A DNA stretch of 64,000 nt from contig JAHZTW010000001.1 in assembly GCA_020283515.1 (NCBI GenBank), positions 97,184,262 to 97,248,261 of the forward strand, read 5' to 3'. Each line of letters begins with the position of its first letter. Positions within the stretch are counted from its first letter, which is position 1. Positions 1 through 11,776 of this stretch are shown piece by piece. The notes under the pieces were generated by a model, which saw only the letters and a list, made by a program, of their open reading frames with translations, had not been told where the DNA came from and searched no databases. The position numbers were made by a program, and so were the translations under genes. This DNA comes from Alliaria petiolata. Lineage: Eukaryota; Streptophyta; Magnoliopsida; Brassicales; Brassicaceae.

Positions 1-815
1 AAACTAATTTTTAGATTTATGTAAACATTATGTTCAAATCTAATTGGTTGGTTTTTTTAACACGTTTTAATTTTAAAAATAATGTTTTGATTTTCCTTTT
101 AGTATTAGTAATTGATCATACAATTTCTTAACTTAAATGAAAAACATAAAAAACTTATTTTCCTTTTTTTATTTTCTTATTTACATTTTCGATTTTTTAT
201 TTTCCTTTTTGTATTAGTAATCGAAAAAAGTTATTTTCCTTTTTTATTTAAAACATAAAAAAACTTTTTTTATTTTTAAAACTAATTTTTAGATTTATGT
301 AAACATTATGTTCAAATCTAATTGGTTGGTTTTTTTTAACACGTTTTACTTTTAAAAATAATGTTTTGATTTTCCTTTTAGCATTAGTAATTGATCATAC
401 AATTTTGTAACTTAAATGAAAAACATAAAAACCTTATTTTCCTTTTTTTTATTTTCTTATTTACATTTTCTATTTTTTATTTTCCTTTTTGTATTAGTAA
501 TCGAAAAAAGTTATTTTCTTTTTTATTTAAAACATAAAAAACTTATTTTTCTTTTTTTTATTTTCTTATTTACATTTTCGATTTTTTATTTTCCTTCTTG
601 TATTAGTAATCGAAAAAAGTTATTTTCCTTTTTTTTATTTTTAAAACTAAGTTTTAGATTTATGTAAACATTATGTTAAAATATAATTGGTTGATTTTTT
701 TTATATAATTGGTTGATTTTTTTTTAACACGTGTCAAAATCTAATCATTTAACTTGATACATGTCACAATCATGTTAAAAATTAATTTTGATGCATCCTA
801 CTTTATATAATAAGA
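1..815 (-). mobile_element. Helitron 5' end with internal 278-bp tandem repeats
   Basis: The right edge, read on the minus strand, begins TCTTATTATATAAAG directly after a host A, which is the 5' terminus typical of crucifer non-autonomous Helitrons. The same terminus and ~90 bp of matching subterminal sequence recur at 9961-10051. The body is AT-rich. A block starting at position 1 is repeated from about 279 (period ~278 bp), with shorter internal duplications of a motif containing attagtaat(t/c)ga. The 3' end lies left of the window. No coding capacity is visible; the ORF at 416-667 is low-complexity Phe/Leu sequence. Confidence 0.65.
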
Positions 816-2330
816 TTGTGCCTTCAAAATGTAAACGGAAGAATTTTCTATAACAAGATCAAAAAAGTTTGGATTTACTTTCACATGACCTAAATGCAAA
901 AGTAAATGTGTTGTAAGTTGTCTGCATGCATTGATTTTGAAGGAAATGGTTAATGTGAGTAATATATGCATATATGCACGTAACACAAGAGGACCTATTG
1001 ATGGGGACACTAACAGTTATGGAGACAATAACATATTCAGTGAATGACATTGTTGAAGGCACGATTAGCCATTCTTGTAGCTAACTCTGGAACCGATGAC
1101 ATGGTGAAAATTATGAATTATGGCTTCCAGTCTATGAAGCTAACTCTGGAACCGACATTACAAAAGATTTGCCATATCCAATCGAATTAAGTAGATAGTG
1201 GTGCAAAGGGTAAATATCTATAGTCAATTTTCTAAACAATTGTGATAACAAAAGCCCAGTTATAGAAAAAATAGTGCCTTCAAAATATAAACGGAAGAAT
1301 TTTTCTATAACAAGATCAACAAAGTTTGGATTTACTTTCACATGACCTAAATGCAAAAGTAAAGGTGAGTATATATGCATATAGGCATGAAACACAAGAG
1401 GACATATTGCTGGAATACTAACAGTGATGGAGACAATAACATACTCAGTGAGTGACATTGTTGAAGGCACGATCAGCCATTCTTGGCGCTAACTCTTGAA
1501 CTGACGACATGGTGATAGTTATGAATTATGGCTTCGAGTCTTATGAAGCTAACTGTTGAACCGACGCTACAAAATATTTTCCAAATTCAACTTAATTAAG
1601 TAGATAGTGGTGCAAATGATAAATATCTATAGTCAATTTTGTAAACAATTGTGATAACATAAGCCCATTTATAGAAAAAATAGTGCCTTCAAAATGTAAA
1701 CGGAATAATTTTTCTATAACAAAATCAACAAAGTTTGGTTTACTTTCACATGACCTAAATGCAATAGTAAATGTGTTGTAAGTTGTCTGCTTGCAATGAT
1801 CTTGAAGAAAATGAATAATGTGAGTATATATGCATATAGACATGTAACACGAGATGACATATTGCTGGGGATACTAATAATGATGGAGACAATAACATAC
1901 TTAGTGAGTGACATTGTTGAAGGCACAATCAGCAATTCTTGGAGTTAACTCTTGAACCAACGACATGGTGAAAATCATGGCTTCCAGTCTTATGAAGCTA
2001 ACTGTTGAACCGACGCTACAAAATATTTTCCAAATTCAACTTAATTAAGTAGATAGTGGTGCAAAGGGTAAAGATTTATAGTCAATTTTGTAACAAGATC
2101 AACAAAGTTTGGATTTATTTTCACATGACCTAAATGCGAAAATAAAGGTGTTGTAAATTGTCTGCATGCATTGATCTTGAAGGAAATGAATAATATCAGT
2201 ATATATGCATATAAGAATCTAGCACAAGAGGACATATTGATGGGACACTAACAGCGAGGGAGACAATAACATACTCAATGATTGACATTGTTGAAGGCAC
2301 GATCAGCCATTCTCGGAGCTTTTTTGTTTT
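816..2330. repeat. Tandem array of ~0.41-0.45-kb units, origin unknown
   Basis: Three to four diverged copies of one unit follow each other. Landmarks recur at about 1121, 1530 and 1978 (gcttccagtcttatgaagc), at about 1192, 1603 and 2052 (tagatagtggtgcaaa), and at about 1448, 1910 and 2286 (tgacattgttgaaggcac). On the minus strand every unit carries short related ORFs, the longest 112 aa, but they shift frame between copies and match no family I recognise. They are unlikely to be genes. The array directly abuts the Helitron end at 815, so it may be a duplicated host or transposon segment. Confidence 0.6.
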
Positions 2331-2559
2331 CCTTTTTCTTGGGCCAAAGAACAAAAAAATAATAACAATAGTTATAATTCTTTTAATTATTTTTTAGATT
2401 ATTGACGTACAGAAACCAGAGAAACAGAGGTGGTTTGCAAAGATGAGAGAAAGCGTCTTCAGTGCATATGTATAATCAGAGTTTATTGCATGTTGAACAC
2501 AAGCAGAGAAAACAGAAGAGTTGATTACAAACCAGAGAACACGAAAACAATTTAAGTTA

Positions 2560-2903
2560 GGGAAAAAACCTTAAAAATACCTGATGTAAATATCATTTGT
2601 TGAAAAAATACACCAACTATTTAGACTCCCCAAAAAATACCCAACGTATTTTAAAGTATCAGATTAATACACAGACATTCAAATTTTGAAAGTTTGACAC
2701 ATCGATTTAAACGGCGTTAGCTCGGTAAACGGAAACAGTAAACAGTGTTTATTTTTTTAACAGCACGTGGTTTCAAAATTTGAATGTCTGTGTATTAATC
2801 TGACACTTTAAAATACGTTGGGTATTTTTTGGAGAGTCTAAATAGTTGGTGTATTTTTTCAGCAAATGTTATTTACGTCATGTATTTTTAAGGTTTTTTC
2901 ACA
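2560..2903. mobile_element. Foldback or MITE-like inverted repeat
   Basis: Two arms of about 130-140 bp are near-perfect inverted copies. The left arm spans about 2563-2700 and the right arm about 2770-2902. Recognisable pieces are aaaaaaccttaaaaatac on the left and gtatttttaaggtttttt on the right, with a ~70-bp centre. There is no ORF. Long terminal inverted repeats with little between them are typical of Mutator-like or foldback non-autonomous elements. I could not fix a target-site duplication. Confidence 0.6.
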
Positions 2904-3041
2904 AAGAATATCACAAAACTACAAAATTGATTAAACCCTAATTTTTCTTTTATTCTCTTTCAATTTTTTCGTTTCTCTCTTAGTTATCGTCTCTTCCATT
3001 TTCTTCTCTTCTCTCTCAGTTCTATTTTCTTCCACCTTATT

Positions 3042-3645
3042 GGTTTACAGATGGACAATGCTCTGATTGATGATAGAATAATACATGTGGATTTGAGTCA
3101 GAGTGTATCCAAACTTTGGTCACAATTCTGTAGAAAAGCTCACAAAAAAGTAAAGGTAAATCCTTTTTTCTCTCGTTCCATCTTTAGTGTGTATTAATAT
3201 ATCCCAATATCCCATACACAAAAGATGAAAATGGAAAGCTGATATAAAACCTGTCTCTTATAAACATAACAAGGAATGGATGTTTCAAATGTGGGTCGAC
3301 GAATCATGTTACTAAGGATTGTGTGGGTGGTAATCAGGCTTCAAAGTTCATTGTGAAAGATCAAAACAAATAGCACGGAGATGCGAAGGTTATGATATGG
3401 TGTTTGAGGAGAAGATTCGTAGAAGAAGTTATCATGGCTATGGTGAAGGAAAAAGACAAGACATAGATGATGGTAGAAAACATCACTGGGAAGAGCCAAG
3501 AGAAAGGGACATGGAAGATGAAGAGAGAAGAAAAAGATGCCGCGAAAAGATGAGAGGTAGAGAGAGGCATGTTGAGAGTCGGAAAGATCATTGGAGTGAT
3601 AAGGGGAGGAAAAGAGAGAGAGACAGTGATAGAAGGGCTGTGTAA
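3042..3645 (+). pseudogene. Decayed fragment of cyclophilin-59-like peptidyl-prolyl isomerase
   Basis: After a splice-acceptor-like TTACAG, the + strand encodes MDNALIDDRIIHVDLSQSV..., the end of an RRM. An intron-like gap runs from about 3156 to 3272. Then comes a CCHC zinc knuckle (CFKCGSTNHVTKDC) and SKFIVKDQNK, followed by an in-frame stop at about 3370. A third piece (3397-3645) restarts with YDMVFEEKIRRR and a charged Arg/Glu/Asp/His tail. This order (RRM, zinc knuckle, basic-acidic tail) is that of the C-terminal half of plant CYP59, a nuclear cyclophilin that contacts RNA polymerase II and RNA. The retained intron shows a genomic, not processed, copy. The cyclophilin domain is missing and the frame is broken, so it is a pseudogene. 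Confidence 0.75.
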
Positions 3646-4641
3646 AAGAAATGGATATATCATTTATGATTTGACCTCTATTTGTCTCGAATTTGCTTGG
3701 CGCAACCTTTTGCTCGTTTAGATACACCACCTCGTGCATCATGAGCTCATCCGCTTCTTCTGTGTCTTTGGTGTCATTCTCTTGTGCTTCTTGTAGCTTG
3801 AGCAATCGATCTGGACACTGCGAAGCATAGTGGCCATATTTGTCGCACCGGAAACACTCTACTTCAGACAAGTCTCTTGCTTCGTACGATCTTCCCGACC
3901 TCTTCCTCTATTATTGAATCTTCCACCGCGACCTCTGCCTCTATATCCACCACTGTAATCACGGGATGGATAAGCTGATTGAGTCTCGTTGTTCGCATAC
4001 ATCAGTTTGCTTTGGTCTTCTTGAATTTCCTCTGCTTCTTCGGTGATGCGTTCTTCATAGGCTTTTAAACGACCTATGATATCCTCAAAGCTTGTGGTTT
4101 TGAGATCCAAAACTTGTTCAAGCGATGCTACCATATGTATATACTTCATCCGGGGAAGACTCTTGAGAAACTTCTTGACAAGTTTTGATTCTTCAATGAT
4201 TTCTCCAAGAGCAGCAGACTTTGATGAGATTTCAGACAATTTTCCAGCGAAATCATCAATTGTATCGGCGTCCTTCATCTTAAGTCGTTCAAACTCTGTC
4301 ATTAGTGTTTGCAACCTTGCTTCTTTGACTCTCTCTGCTCCCACATACCTTGCCTTGATAGCTTCCCATACTTGCTTTGCTGTTTCTAGTTCTCCAACCT
4401 GCAGTATGAGTGCCTCCGAGATTGATCCGAACAAAAGAGCGATGGCCATGTCGTTCTTTTCCCCGTCGTTTGTCGGTGTTTCTATGACTGTCCATACTTT
4501 ATGCACCTTGAGTAAGACCTTCATCCTGATGGCCCAGACAGTGTAGTTGGTTGAATTCAGCATGGGACACTTGATTGACACAGATCCTCCTTCGTTTGCT
4601 TTCTTCTCTGTTGCAGTCGCGGCTGCGATAACATCACCCAT
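3646..4641 (-). pseudogene. Ty1/copia gag fragment (truncated retrotransposon)
   Basis: The minus-strand ORF starting at 4641 (MGDVIAAATATEKKANEG) is a copia GAG of the UBN2 type, with CPMLNSTNYTVWAIRMKV and a Gly/Arg-rich hinge near its end at 3859. A frameshift follows, and the adjacent frame (about 3655-3871) carries the CCHC knuckle CFRCDKYGHYASQC and MHEVVYLNEQKVAPSKFETN, the run-up to the protease. The homology then stops next to the cyclophilin fragment. Protease, integrase and reverse transcriptase are absent. With the LTR and primer-binding site at 4728-5064 this is a 5' stub of a copia element. Confidence 0.85.
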
Positions 4642-4727
4642 GGTTTGTGACGTCTCTTGTGCCCAGCTTTCTCTTCTATTTTACGGAACAAAGCACTCGA
4701 ATTTTCAATACGACCTCGCAAGGCTCT

Positions 4728-5064
4728 GATACCAAATATAGAATTATAGACTTTGTAACGTGATGAGTAACACAAAGATTGATAAAGAATAACTCTCTTT
4801 ATTAGCTTAAGAAAATAACTCAAAACTTAAGCTCTCACAATCTCTCTCAAAACTCATAAGTTATGCCACACATAGGCATCTTTTTATATAGGCAAGAACC
4901 TAAACATATTTCCTTTTTCTCTTTAGAACACTTTCCTAATCCTAATAGGAAACACTTATATTTAGATAACTCCTAAACATACTTTTCTTTTTTTCTCTTA
5001 ACCATAACTCGGTTTAGGATTACGATAGCTTCACGCTCAAGCTATCTTCAAGCTTATGCCAACA
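4728..5064 (-). mobile_element. copia 5' LTR and tRNA-Met primer-binding site
   Basis: On the minus strand the LTR begins TGTTGGCATAAGC at 5064. It runs to about 4740, where TGGTATCAGAGCC (about 4728-4740) gives the initiator-methionine tRNA binding site typical of plant copia elements. The gag start codon lies ~90 bp downstream. No second LTR is present to the left, so the element is incomplete. Confidence 0.75.
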
Positions 5065-6579
5065 TATACATGCGATCCTCAGCCCAAAAAGGGCGATTTT
5101 TCTCTTCTTCAACCTCGCTTGCTCCGCCACTACTTTGTGATCGCCGATCTCCCTCTCCGGTGGGCGGTGCTCCTCACCGCCACCGTGGGAGGGACCACCG
5201 CTCTCTCCTTTTTCTTTTGACCCTCCTCTCTCTGTTTTCTTCGTGGTTTTCGGATGTAGATCTGGAGTTCTTAGCTCGTCCAGGGGCTTGTCCGCGGTGG
5301 TGTTGCACGGTCGTCTCGGAGCTTTTCCTCGCCGCTTTGCTCGGTGCCTCCTCCAGTCTCCGCCTCCAGAGGACGATGGTTGGTTTCAGGTGTGTTGGTA
5401 TCCGATCTCGGCTTGCGCAGGTTTCTTCTTCTCCGCCGTGGTTCCTCTTCCACTGTGAGCTCTGTAGCTGTCCGTTTTGGGGTTTTGAGCCATGGTGGGT
5501 ATCGATTGGTTTCTGTCGTGGAGTTCTGAGGACAGCTCCAGCGGATATCTCGACACTTCTTCCTTTCGCGATTCCCTCTTTGTTGCAGCGGCGGCTTCTT
5601 CCGGCTCCTCCTGGCGGCGGTGGGTTTTTGGGTCGGGTGGGCATCCCTCCGGTTTTCTCACCGGATCCTACTCCCATTCTACTCGTTTTCTTATTCGGTG
5701 GCCTCATCGGGGTTAAGTGGTCTTTTGTCTTTCTTCTCCTCCTCTGTTTTCCGTTGGACGGAACAACTAGGTGGTCTCTCGGCTAGGGTTTTCACGTGGC
5801 GTTGTGGCAAGTTTTTCCGGCACGTCAACCCCAACGTCAGGTTGTGGTAAGGGCGGAGGTTTCCCGGCTGTGGTTAGGTTCGGTTAGAGCTTCCCCGGCG
5901 ACGGCTGGTGGTTTTGCTTCAGTGTCGGTTTGGGTGGTCAGAGCCCTTTTCCGTCTTGTTTGCTTTCCATAGCTCCTCTGTTCTGTTTCGGTCTCCGGTG
6001 TGGCCCCTTCCTCTCCCTTCGTTGCGTGTTCTGGTTCGGGTGTTAGTTAGACGGCTTCTATTTTATGCGGTGAGGGATGGCTTCATTGTTATCTGCGGTG
6101 GTGACTTGGATTCGAATAGAGGCGGCAGGTATTGCTTGGCGACCATTTACTTTCCGTGGGAGATGGGTCTCGCAGTTTTTCAAGCTCGGGATTGGGGGGC
6201 TAGAGGCGGCTTCTCTAGCTGGCCTACATGCTTCCGTGCCGCCGGTTTGTTTTTGGTGGGTCACAGCGTTTCCGTTTTTGTGCTTGTCCTCGAAGAAGCT
6301 GTAGGCACCGTTTTCCGGCGAGGTTTGAGGGCTGGCCTCGTCTACGGTTGCTCGTGGCAACGACGATGAGGACTCGAGATCCTAGGATTTGCAAGTGCAA
6401 ATTTTCGAATGTAGGTTGTTCGGAATCGGTGTTTCGTCTACGGGAATCCGCTTCTTTGGATGTAGCCATATCTTGTGGTTTATTATATGTTTCTGTTTGT
6501 AACTGCACCTTTGTTTTAGATTTTGGTCTTTCTGTTTTCTAAGTTTCTTTGTAATTCTGTCTCAAACTTAAAAATAGTA
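5065..6579 (+). other. GC-rich island with unrecognised ORFs
   Basis: About 1.5 kb of clearly higher GC than anything around it, bounded on the left by the copia LTR and on the right by a Helitron 3' end. Several overlapping open frames exist (for example + 5070-5786 of 238 aa and + 5908-6369 of 153 aa). They are Ser/Leu/Phe/Arg/Gly-rich, show no domain I can name, and are open in many frames because the sequence is GC-rich. The right part (6370-6575) reads like an untranslated tail ending in ctcaaacttaaaaa. It could be a captured gene fragment, a LINE 5' region or a non-coding retroposon. I do not assign a function. Confidence 0.4.
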
Positions 6580-6615
6580 CTAGGATATAGCTCGCACGTG
6601 CGTGCGGGTTACATT
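6580..6615 (-). mobile_element. Helitron 3' terminus
   Basis: Read on the minus strand, a hairpin with stem CGCACG/CGTGCG is followed ~12 bp later by CTAG (6580-6583) and then a host T. That is the classic Helitron 3' end. The partner 5' end is not certain. It may be the one at 10051 or may have been lost. Confidence 0.55.
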
Positions 6616-8786
6616 TTTAGTATAAAAATATGTACTTGTATAATTTAGATGTATGAAAAATACACGTTTACTATTGTAATATTTTTTTATGTTGTTGTAT
6701 GTTTAATTTTTTTAATGTTTCGGTTTGTTTTTTTGAATATAACATATCTTGGTTTAAGTAGCGATGTTGTTTATTTTGTAATTTTATATATTTGCACATT
6801 AGTAGTTTAATTTAAAATTTCATGTGGATGAATGCATTTGAAATTTTGGTTATGTTAGATTTTTTTGATTTAATTGTTAATTGATGATATTTGATTTATG
6901 TGTATTTGATACATGAGATCTAATAGTAATTTTGTTGAAGTGAACAATGTGCGGGTTACATGTTTATTTAAAAATGTAACAATGTGCGGGTTACATGTAT
7001 ATTTATTGTTTGGGTTTATTTAGTTTGAGTAATAACTGCAAATGTAACAATGTGTGGGTTACATGTTTATTTAAAAATGTAAAAATTGTAAAATTTAGAT
7101 GTATAAATGTTTTAATTTTAATATTTTTATTGTTTGAATTTTTTTGAATGATTAATTTATTTATTATTTTGTTTTGTTTAGTTTGAGTATATTATATGCC
7201 GGTTTAAGTAATGTTACACATTTTTGCTATGGTATGTAATTGCACATTTAGTAGTTTAGATTTAAAATTTAATGTGTACTTGTAAAAGTGATGAATTTTT
7301 TATCTATTAGACACTACAATTTTACTGAAATGAATGAATTTGAAATTTTAATTTTGTTTGGTTTTCTGATTTTATTTTTATTTGATTATATTTTATTTAT
7401 GTATATTTTATACATAATATAAAATTAATGTTTTCATTAAAGTGAGAAAATCAGAAAATCAAAAAATCATTTGTTCATTTGAACATTTTTAAAACAAATA
7501 ATTACCACAAATCAATTTTACAAAATATTTGGGCCATTCAAAGATTATGCTATTATCTCTACTTAAAATTTTCTAAATTTTGGTGGATGACCACCTCACC
7601 CCATTCTCCCTTACTGTCTCCGCCCCTGTTTATAATTTACAAACCCATTAAGTTTTATTTTTGGTATACATGTACTTTATCCAATTTTAATTCATTGTGA
7701 AGATTGGTTACTATTTTTATCTGTTTTTTTTTTAATTTTTCAATCCAGCCCTGAAATCCTTTTATATTTGAGTTAATTAGGTTTATGAACAGAGTTATAT
7801 ACTTTTTTTACCAAAATTTCCTTCTCGTCAAAATCGTCTCATTATGTTCTATTTATGATCTCAAATTTCAATATCTTATAGAAATATGTTTTTGTAAGAG
7901 ATGTATTATTTTGGTGTAGATGTATAATATTTTTTTTTTAATATAGAAACCCATTAAGTTTTATTTTTGGTATACATGTATTAAATATTTTACTAAATTT
8001 TAACCCCTTGTGAAGATTGGTTACTATTTTTTATTTGTTTTCTTTTTTATATTGTCAATCTAACTCAAATATATTTGTGTTAGTTATGTTTATTAAGAGA
8101 GTTATGTATTTTTTTAGCAAAATTTTCTTCTCATCAAAACCGTCACATTATGTTATATTTCTAATCCCAAATTTTGATTTTCTATAAAAATACATTTTCG
8201 TATGAGATATATTATTTTGGTGTAAATGTATTATATTTTTGTTTATAATATAGAAACTCATAAAGTTTAAATTTTTGGTATACATGTATTATAAACTTTA
8301 CTAAATATTAACTCGTTCGGAAGATGGGTTACTATTTTTGTTATATATATTGTCAATCCAACCCGGAAATGCTCGTATATTTAAGTTAATTAGGTTTATA
8401 AAAAAGGTATGTATTTTTTTTACCAAAATTTTGATTTTCTATAAAAATACATTTTCATATGAGATGTATTATTTTGATATAAATGTATTATATTTTTGTT
8501 TATAATATAGAAACTCATTAAGTTGTATTTTTGGTATACATGTATTATATACTTTACTAAATATTAACTCGTTCGAAGATGGATTACTATTTTTTTGTTT
8601 TATANTTGGTTGAGTTTAAATTAAATCAATTATGAAATTAAAATATGAATACACTAGATTATAACACTAAAATTAATAAATTTTAGTTAAATTAACAGAA
8701 AATAATAATTATTATGATTTCAAGTTTTTTTTTTACATATATTCATAATAAATTGCATAGGAAAATTTTAAAACCAATATATATTA
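6616..8786. repeat. AT-rich repeat block with ~260-310-bp tandem units
   Basis: No gene is visible. A motif around gtgcgggttacatgt occurs at about 6949, 6983 and (as gtgtgggttacatgt) 7050. From about 7640 to 8580 a longer unit containing tttttggtatacatgta repeats at about 7659, 7966, 8273 and 8526, each copy followed by ggaagatgggttactat-like sequence. A TE-end-like motif, tccgcccctg, lies at 7619-7628. One undetermined base occurs at 8605. Confidence 0.5.
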
Positions 8787-10051
8787 CTAGATTAGGATCC
8801 GCGTTTACGCGGGTTTGTAATAACAAAATTTTAAACCCGTTAAAATGTTTTTTTTTTAAAATAGAAAACAAAGTCGGATCACTAATTTAAAAAATATATA
8901 TTAAAAACACAAAATCAAAACATAAGTGTTGTTTATTTATTTTAATTCTCATATGTTTTCAACTAAAATATTCAAAACGCAGAATCTTTTGCGAATCATA
9001 AGCAACATTAACCCTACTTCTTTTGTAGTTCACACACTTTATCAACTATCTTTTTCTGTTCTGTTTCATTTAAAACTTGGGGTTGTGCAATTCGACTCAT
9101 TCGAGTATGTTAACGATCTCCCCATTAACTTTCTCCAAGCAAACAAAGTCTTTTTTTCTCTCTTTATAATCATCTCTCGTATATGATCTCTTTACTCTCC
9201 ATATCATAGTTAATCTTATTAGAAATATATCATAATTAATCTTATTTACTTTTTTTTTTCTTTTTTTTTAATTCTAATATATAATTTTCATAGTTAAAAT
9301 AAATTCTAATATTTTATCGGGGTACGTGTCAGAATATTGAAATATATCATAGTTAAAATAAATTCTAATATTTTATCGGGACATGTGTCAAAATATTTAA
9401 ATATATCATAGTTAATCTTATTTATTTTTATTTGTTTTCCTTTTCTTAAATTCTAATAGATTCTTTTGATAGTTAATATGAATTCTAATATTTTATCGGA
9501 ACATGTGTCAGAATCTGAATCTAATGAAGCGCCACATGTCGCAATCAAGTTAATTAGCAATCTTATTTACTTTATTTTTATATTTTTCTTTTCTTAAATT
9601 GAAATAGATACTTTTTATTTTCCTTTTCTTAATTTGAAATAGATACTTTTGTTTTAATTTCCTTTTTAGATATATATTTATATCATAGTTAATTTTATTT
9701 ACTTTTTTTTATTTTCCTTTTATTAAATTCTAATAGATCTTTTTCATAGTTAATATAAATTATAATATTTTATCGGAACACGTGTCAGAATCTGAATCGA
9801 ATGAAGCGCCACGTGTCGCGATAAAGTTAATTAGCAATCTTATTTACTTTATTTTTTATTTTCCTTTTCTTAAATTGAAATAGATATTTTTTTATTTTTT
9901 TCTTTCTTAAATTGAAATAGATACTTTTGTTTTAATTTCCTTTTTTTAGATAAATACTTTTGACACATGTCAAAATCTGATCGATTAATTTGTCATGTGT
10001 CGCGATCATGTGAATTAGCAACTTTGACGCATCCTACTTTATATAATAAGA
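8787..10051 (-). mobile_element. Non-autonomous Helitron, 1.27 kb
   Basis: Both ends are visible. On the minus strand the 5' end is A|TCTTATTATATAAAG at 10051. The 3' end is a GC-rich hairpin (CCGCG/CGCGG, 8799-8812) followed by CTAG|T at 8787-8790. Insertion between host A and T with no target duplication fits rolling-circle Helitrons. Inside are repeated blocks containing acacgtgtcagaatctgaat and gcgccacgtgtcgcg, and no Rep/helicase ORF. The 5' region matches the element ending at 815, so both belong to one family. Confidence 0.75.
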
Positions 10052-11106
10052 TATTTATATATAAAATAATAATAATATATTACCCAATAGGATAATAAAT
10101 ACGATATATCATTTTTATCTCTTATTCTTTTATAAATAAATAAAAAGTTTATATCATACTCATATACAGTCTCATTGTAGATCGAGAATTTGAGATTAGA
10201 AATAAAATGAAATGCAACCGGATGAAAAAATATTTTTTAATAAGATAAAACAAATATGAATAAGAAATTGGAGTAAAAATTAAAAATAAATCTCTACAGT
10301 TTTGTTTTTCGTAATACTCTCATGCTTTGTTTTAGGGAATCATTTAAAAATCTTAAGAAGCAAATTTATAATAAACGCATGTGGAGCTCAAATTTAAGAA
10401 TGAACACATGCATGCATGTCAACCATAAGAAATTTATTTTCTTCATCAAACCAATTACTCAATATTAGACGAAGAGATGAGCACAGAGCTACCATAAAAT
10501 TTTATTAAATAAGATTTCACAAATTTTACAACAAATATATATTATAATTTTTATTGAAAATAAAAAATACTAATAAATTATCCAATGTACTGTATTATTT
10601 TCATGATAAAGTCAAATACTATATTTAAATTTTTTTTTTAAAAACTTCTTTGTAATTTTTGTTAATATTTAAAATAAATTTCAATCTAAAACATATATCA
10701 TAAATTGCAGAAAAATAAAAAAATTTGATTAAATCCAAAACGATAGAAACGGTTTTTGTGATTTTTCTTAAACGCCAAAAACTGCATCGTGTAAAAACAT
10801 AACTTTGCGGAAAATATCATCAAAATTAACCAACACCAAGATATTACAATTCACTTATTTTTACTCATACGTACATGCATAAATATACGTTCTTTTTAAA
10901 ATTCAACCATACATTATAAAAATATATATTACAAACATTACTTTGTTATTTTTTTTAACACATAAAAGCCATACTTCGATTTTTTCACAAATAGGCGTGT
11001 GAATATAAATATTACTTATGCAAAAGTCAATATCGCATGCGAACTTGTCGTGCATGCATTTTATTAATCTCCATTACCGTTTAATTTTAATTTTAATTAT
11101 TAAACA

Positions 11107-11142
<36 letters not shown>

Positions 11143-11152
11143 TCTTTATATT
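10052..11152. other. Intergenic AT-rich DNA with an (AT)n microsatellite
   Basis: No gene or clear repeat family is visible. The only distinct feature is a perfect AT dinucleotide run at about 11110-11138. Confidence 0.6.
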
Positions 11153-11437
11153 CTAAGAGCGGTGAGGTGGTTGGTAAGATGACTGTGATCTTCTGATAGA
11201 TTTTATGAATCTAGGACCAATCGACTTGCCCCTCTCTATGTTATTATCAATAAATGTGCCGATTGCTTTGCCTTTGAACTCTTTTAGAAGATGACTGAGG
11301 AAGCCTCTTCGCACATCATCCGTCATTGCATAGTATTGACTTAATCTGAAATGACTATATCCAATAAATAGCATTGTACCCAAAAGCAAGAAGAGCACTC
11401 TATCTAGAATGTATTTTCTTAGAGAAGATGAAGCCAT
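11153..11437 (-). CDS. Hypothetical small protein with one membrane helix
   Basis: The likely start is the Met at 11437 (MASSSLRKYILDRV), giving ~94 aa; an upstream in-frame Met at 11476 would add 13 residues. A hydrophobic segment, VLFLLLGTMLFIGY, lies near residues 14-27, followed by a basic and acidic soluble tail (DDVRRGFLSHLLKEF... to a Ser/His-rich end). I do not recognise the family. It may be a lineage-specific gene, an exon of a longer gene, or a chance ORF. No neighbour explains it. Confidence 0.3.
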   Translation of the reverse strand: MASSSLRKYILDRVLFLLLGTMLFIGYSHFRLSQYYAMTDDVRRGFLSHLLKEFKGKAIGTFIDNNIERGKSIGPRFIKSIRRSQSSYQPPHRS

Positions 11438-11776
11438 TTGAGTGAGATGGGGGAGGGCGATGTTAATCACAATCACAAAAGGTTTCCAAAACGCAATTTG
11501 CAGAAAGAAATGATGGAACGGACTTTATTTGGTCAGCTCATGGAAATGGATTTTATTATAAGAGAGACCCTTTAGTTAAGGATGCAGAGTTCTCTTTAAT
11601 CCCTTGATTAAAAAAAAAGACCGATGAATGTCAAAGTTTGATAGTTGGCCAAAAGTCAAAAAAAAAAAAAAAACAGTATATTTTGTATTTGATCCAATGG
11701 AAACAAAATATCAAATGATTGATGAACCAAGAATCAGTCATATACAACATCAAATTAAGAAAAAACATGTGTAATC

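Noticed and set aside
4076..4546. 156-aa + strand ORF
   Set aside because: Antisense shadow of the copia gag.
5174..5707. 177-aa minus-strand ORF in the GC-rich island
   Set aside because: It overlaps several other long frames on both strands; composition is Arg/Pro/Glu-rich as expected from reverse-reading a GC-rich stretch; no domain.
11109..11138. AT repeat as an origin or attachment site
   Set aside because: A simple dinucleotide microsatellite; nothing else supports a function.
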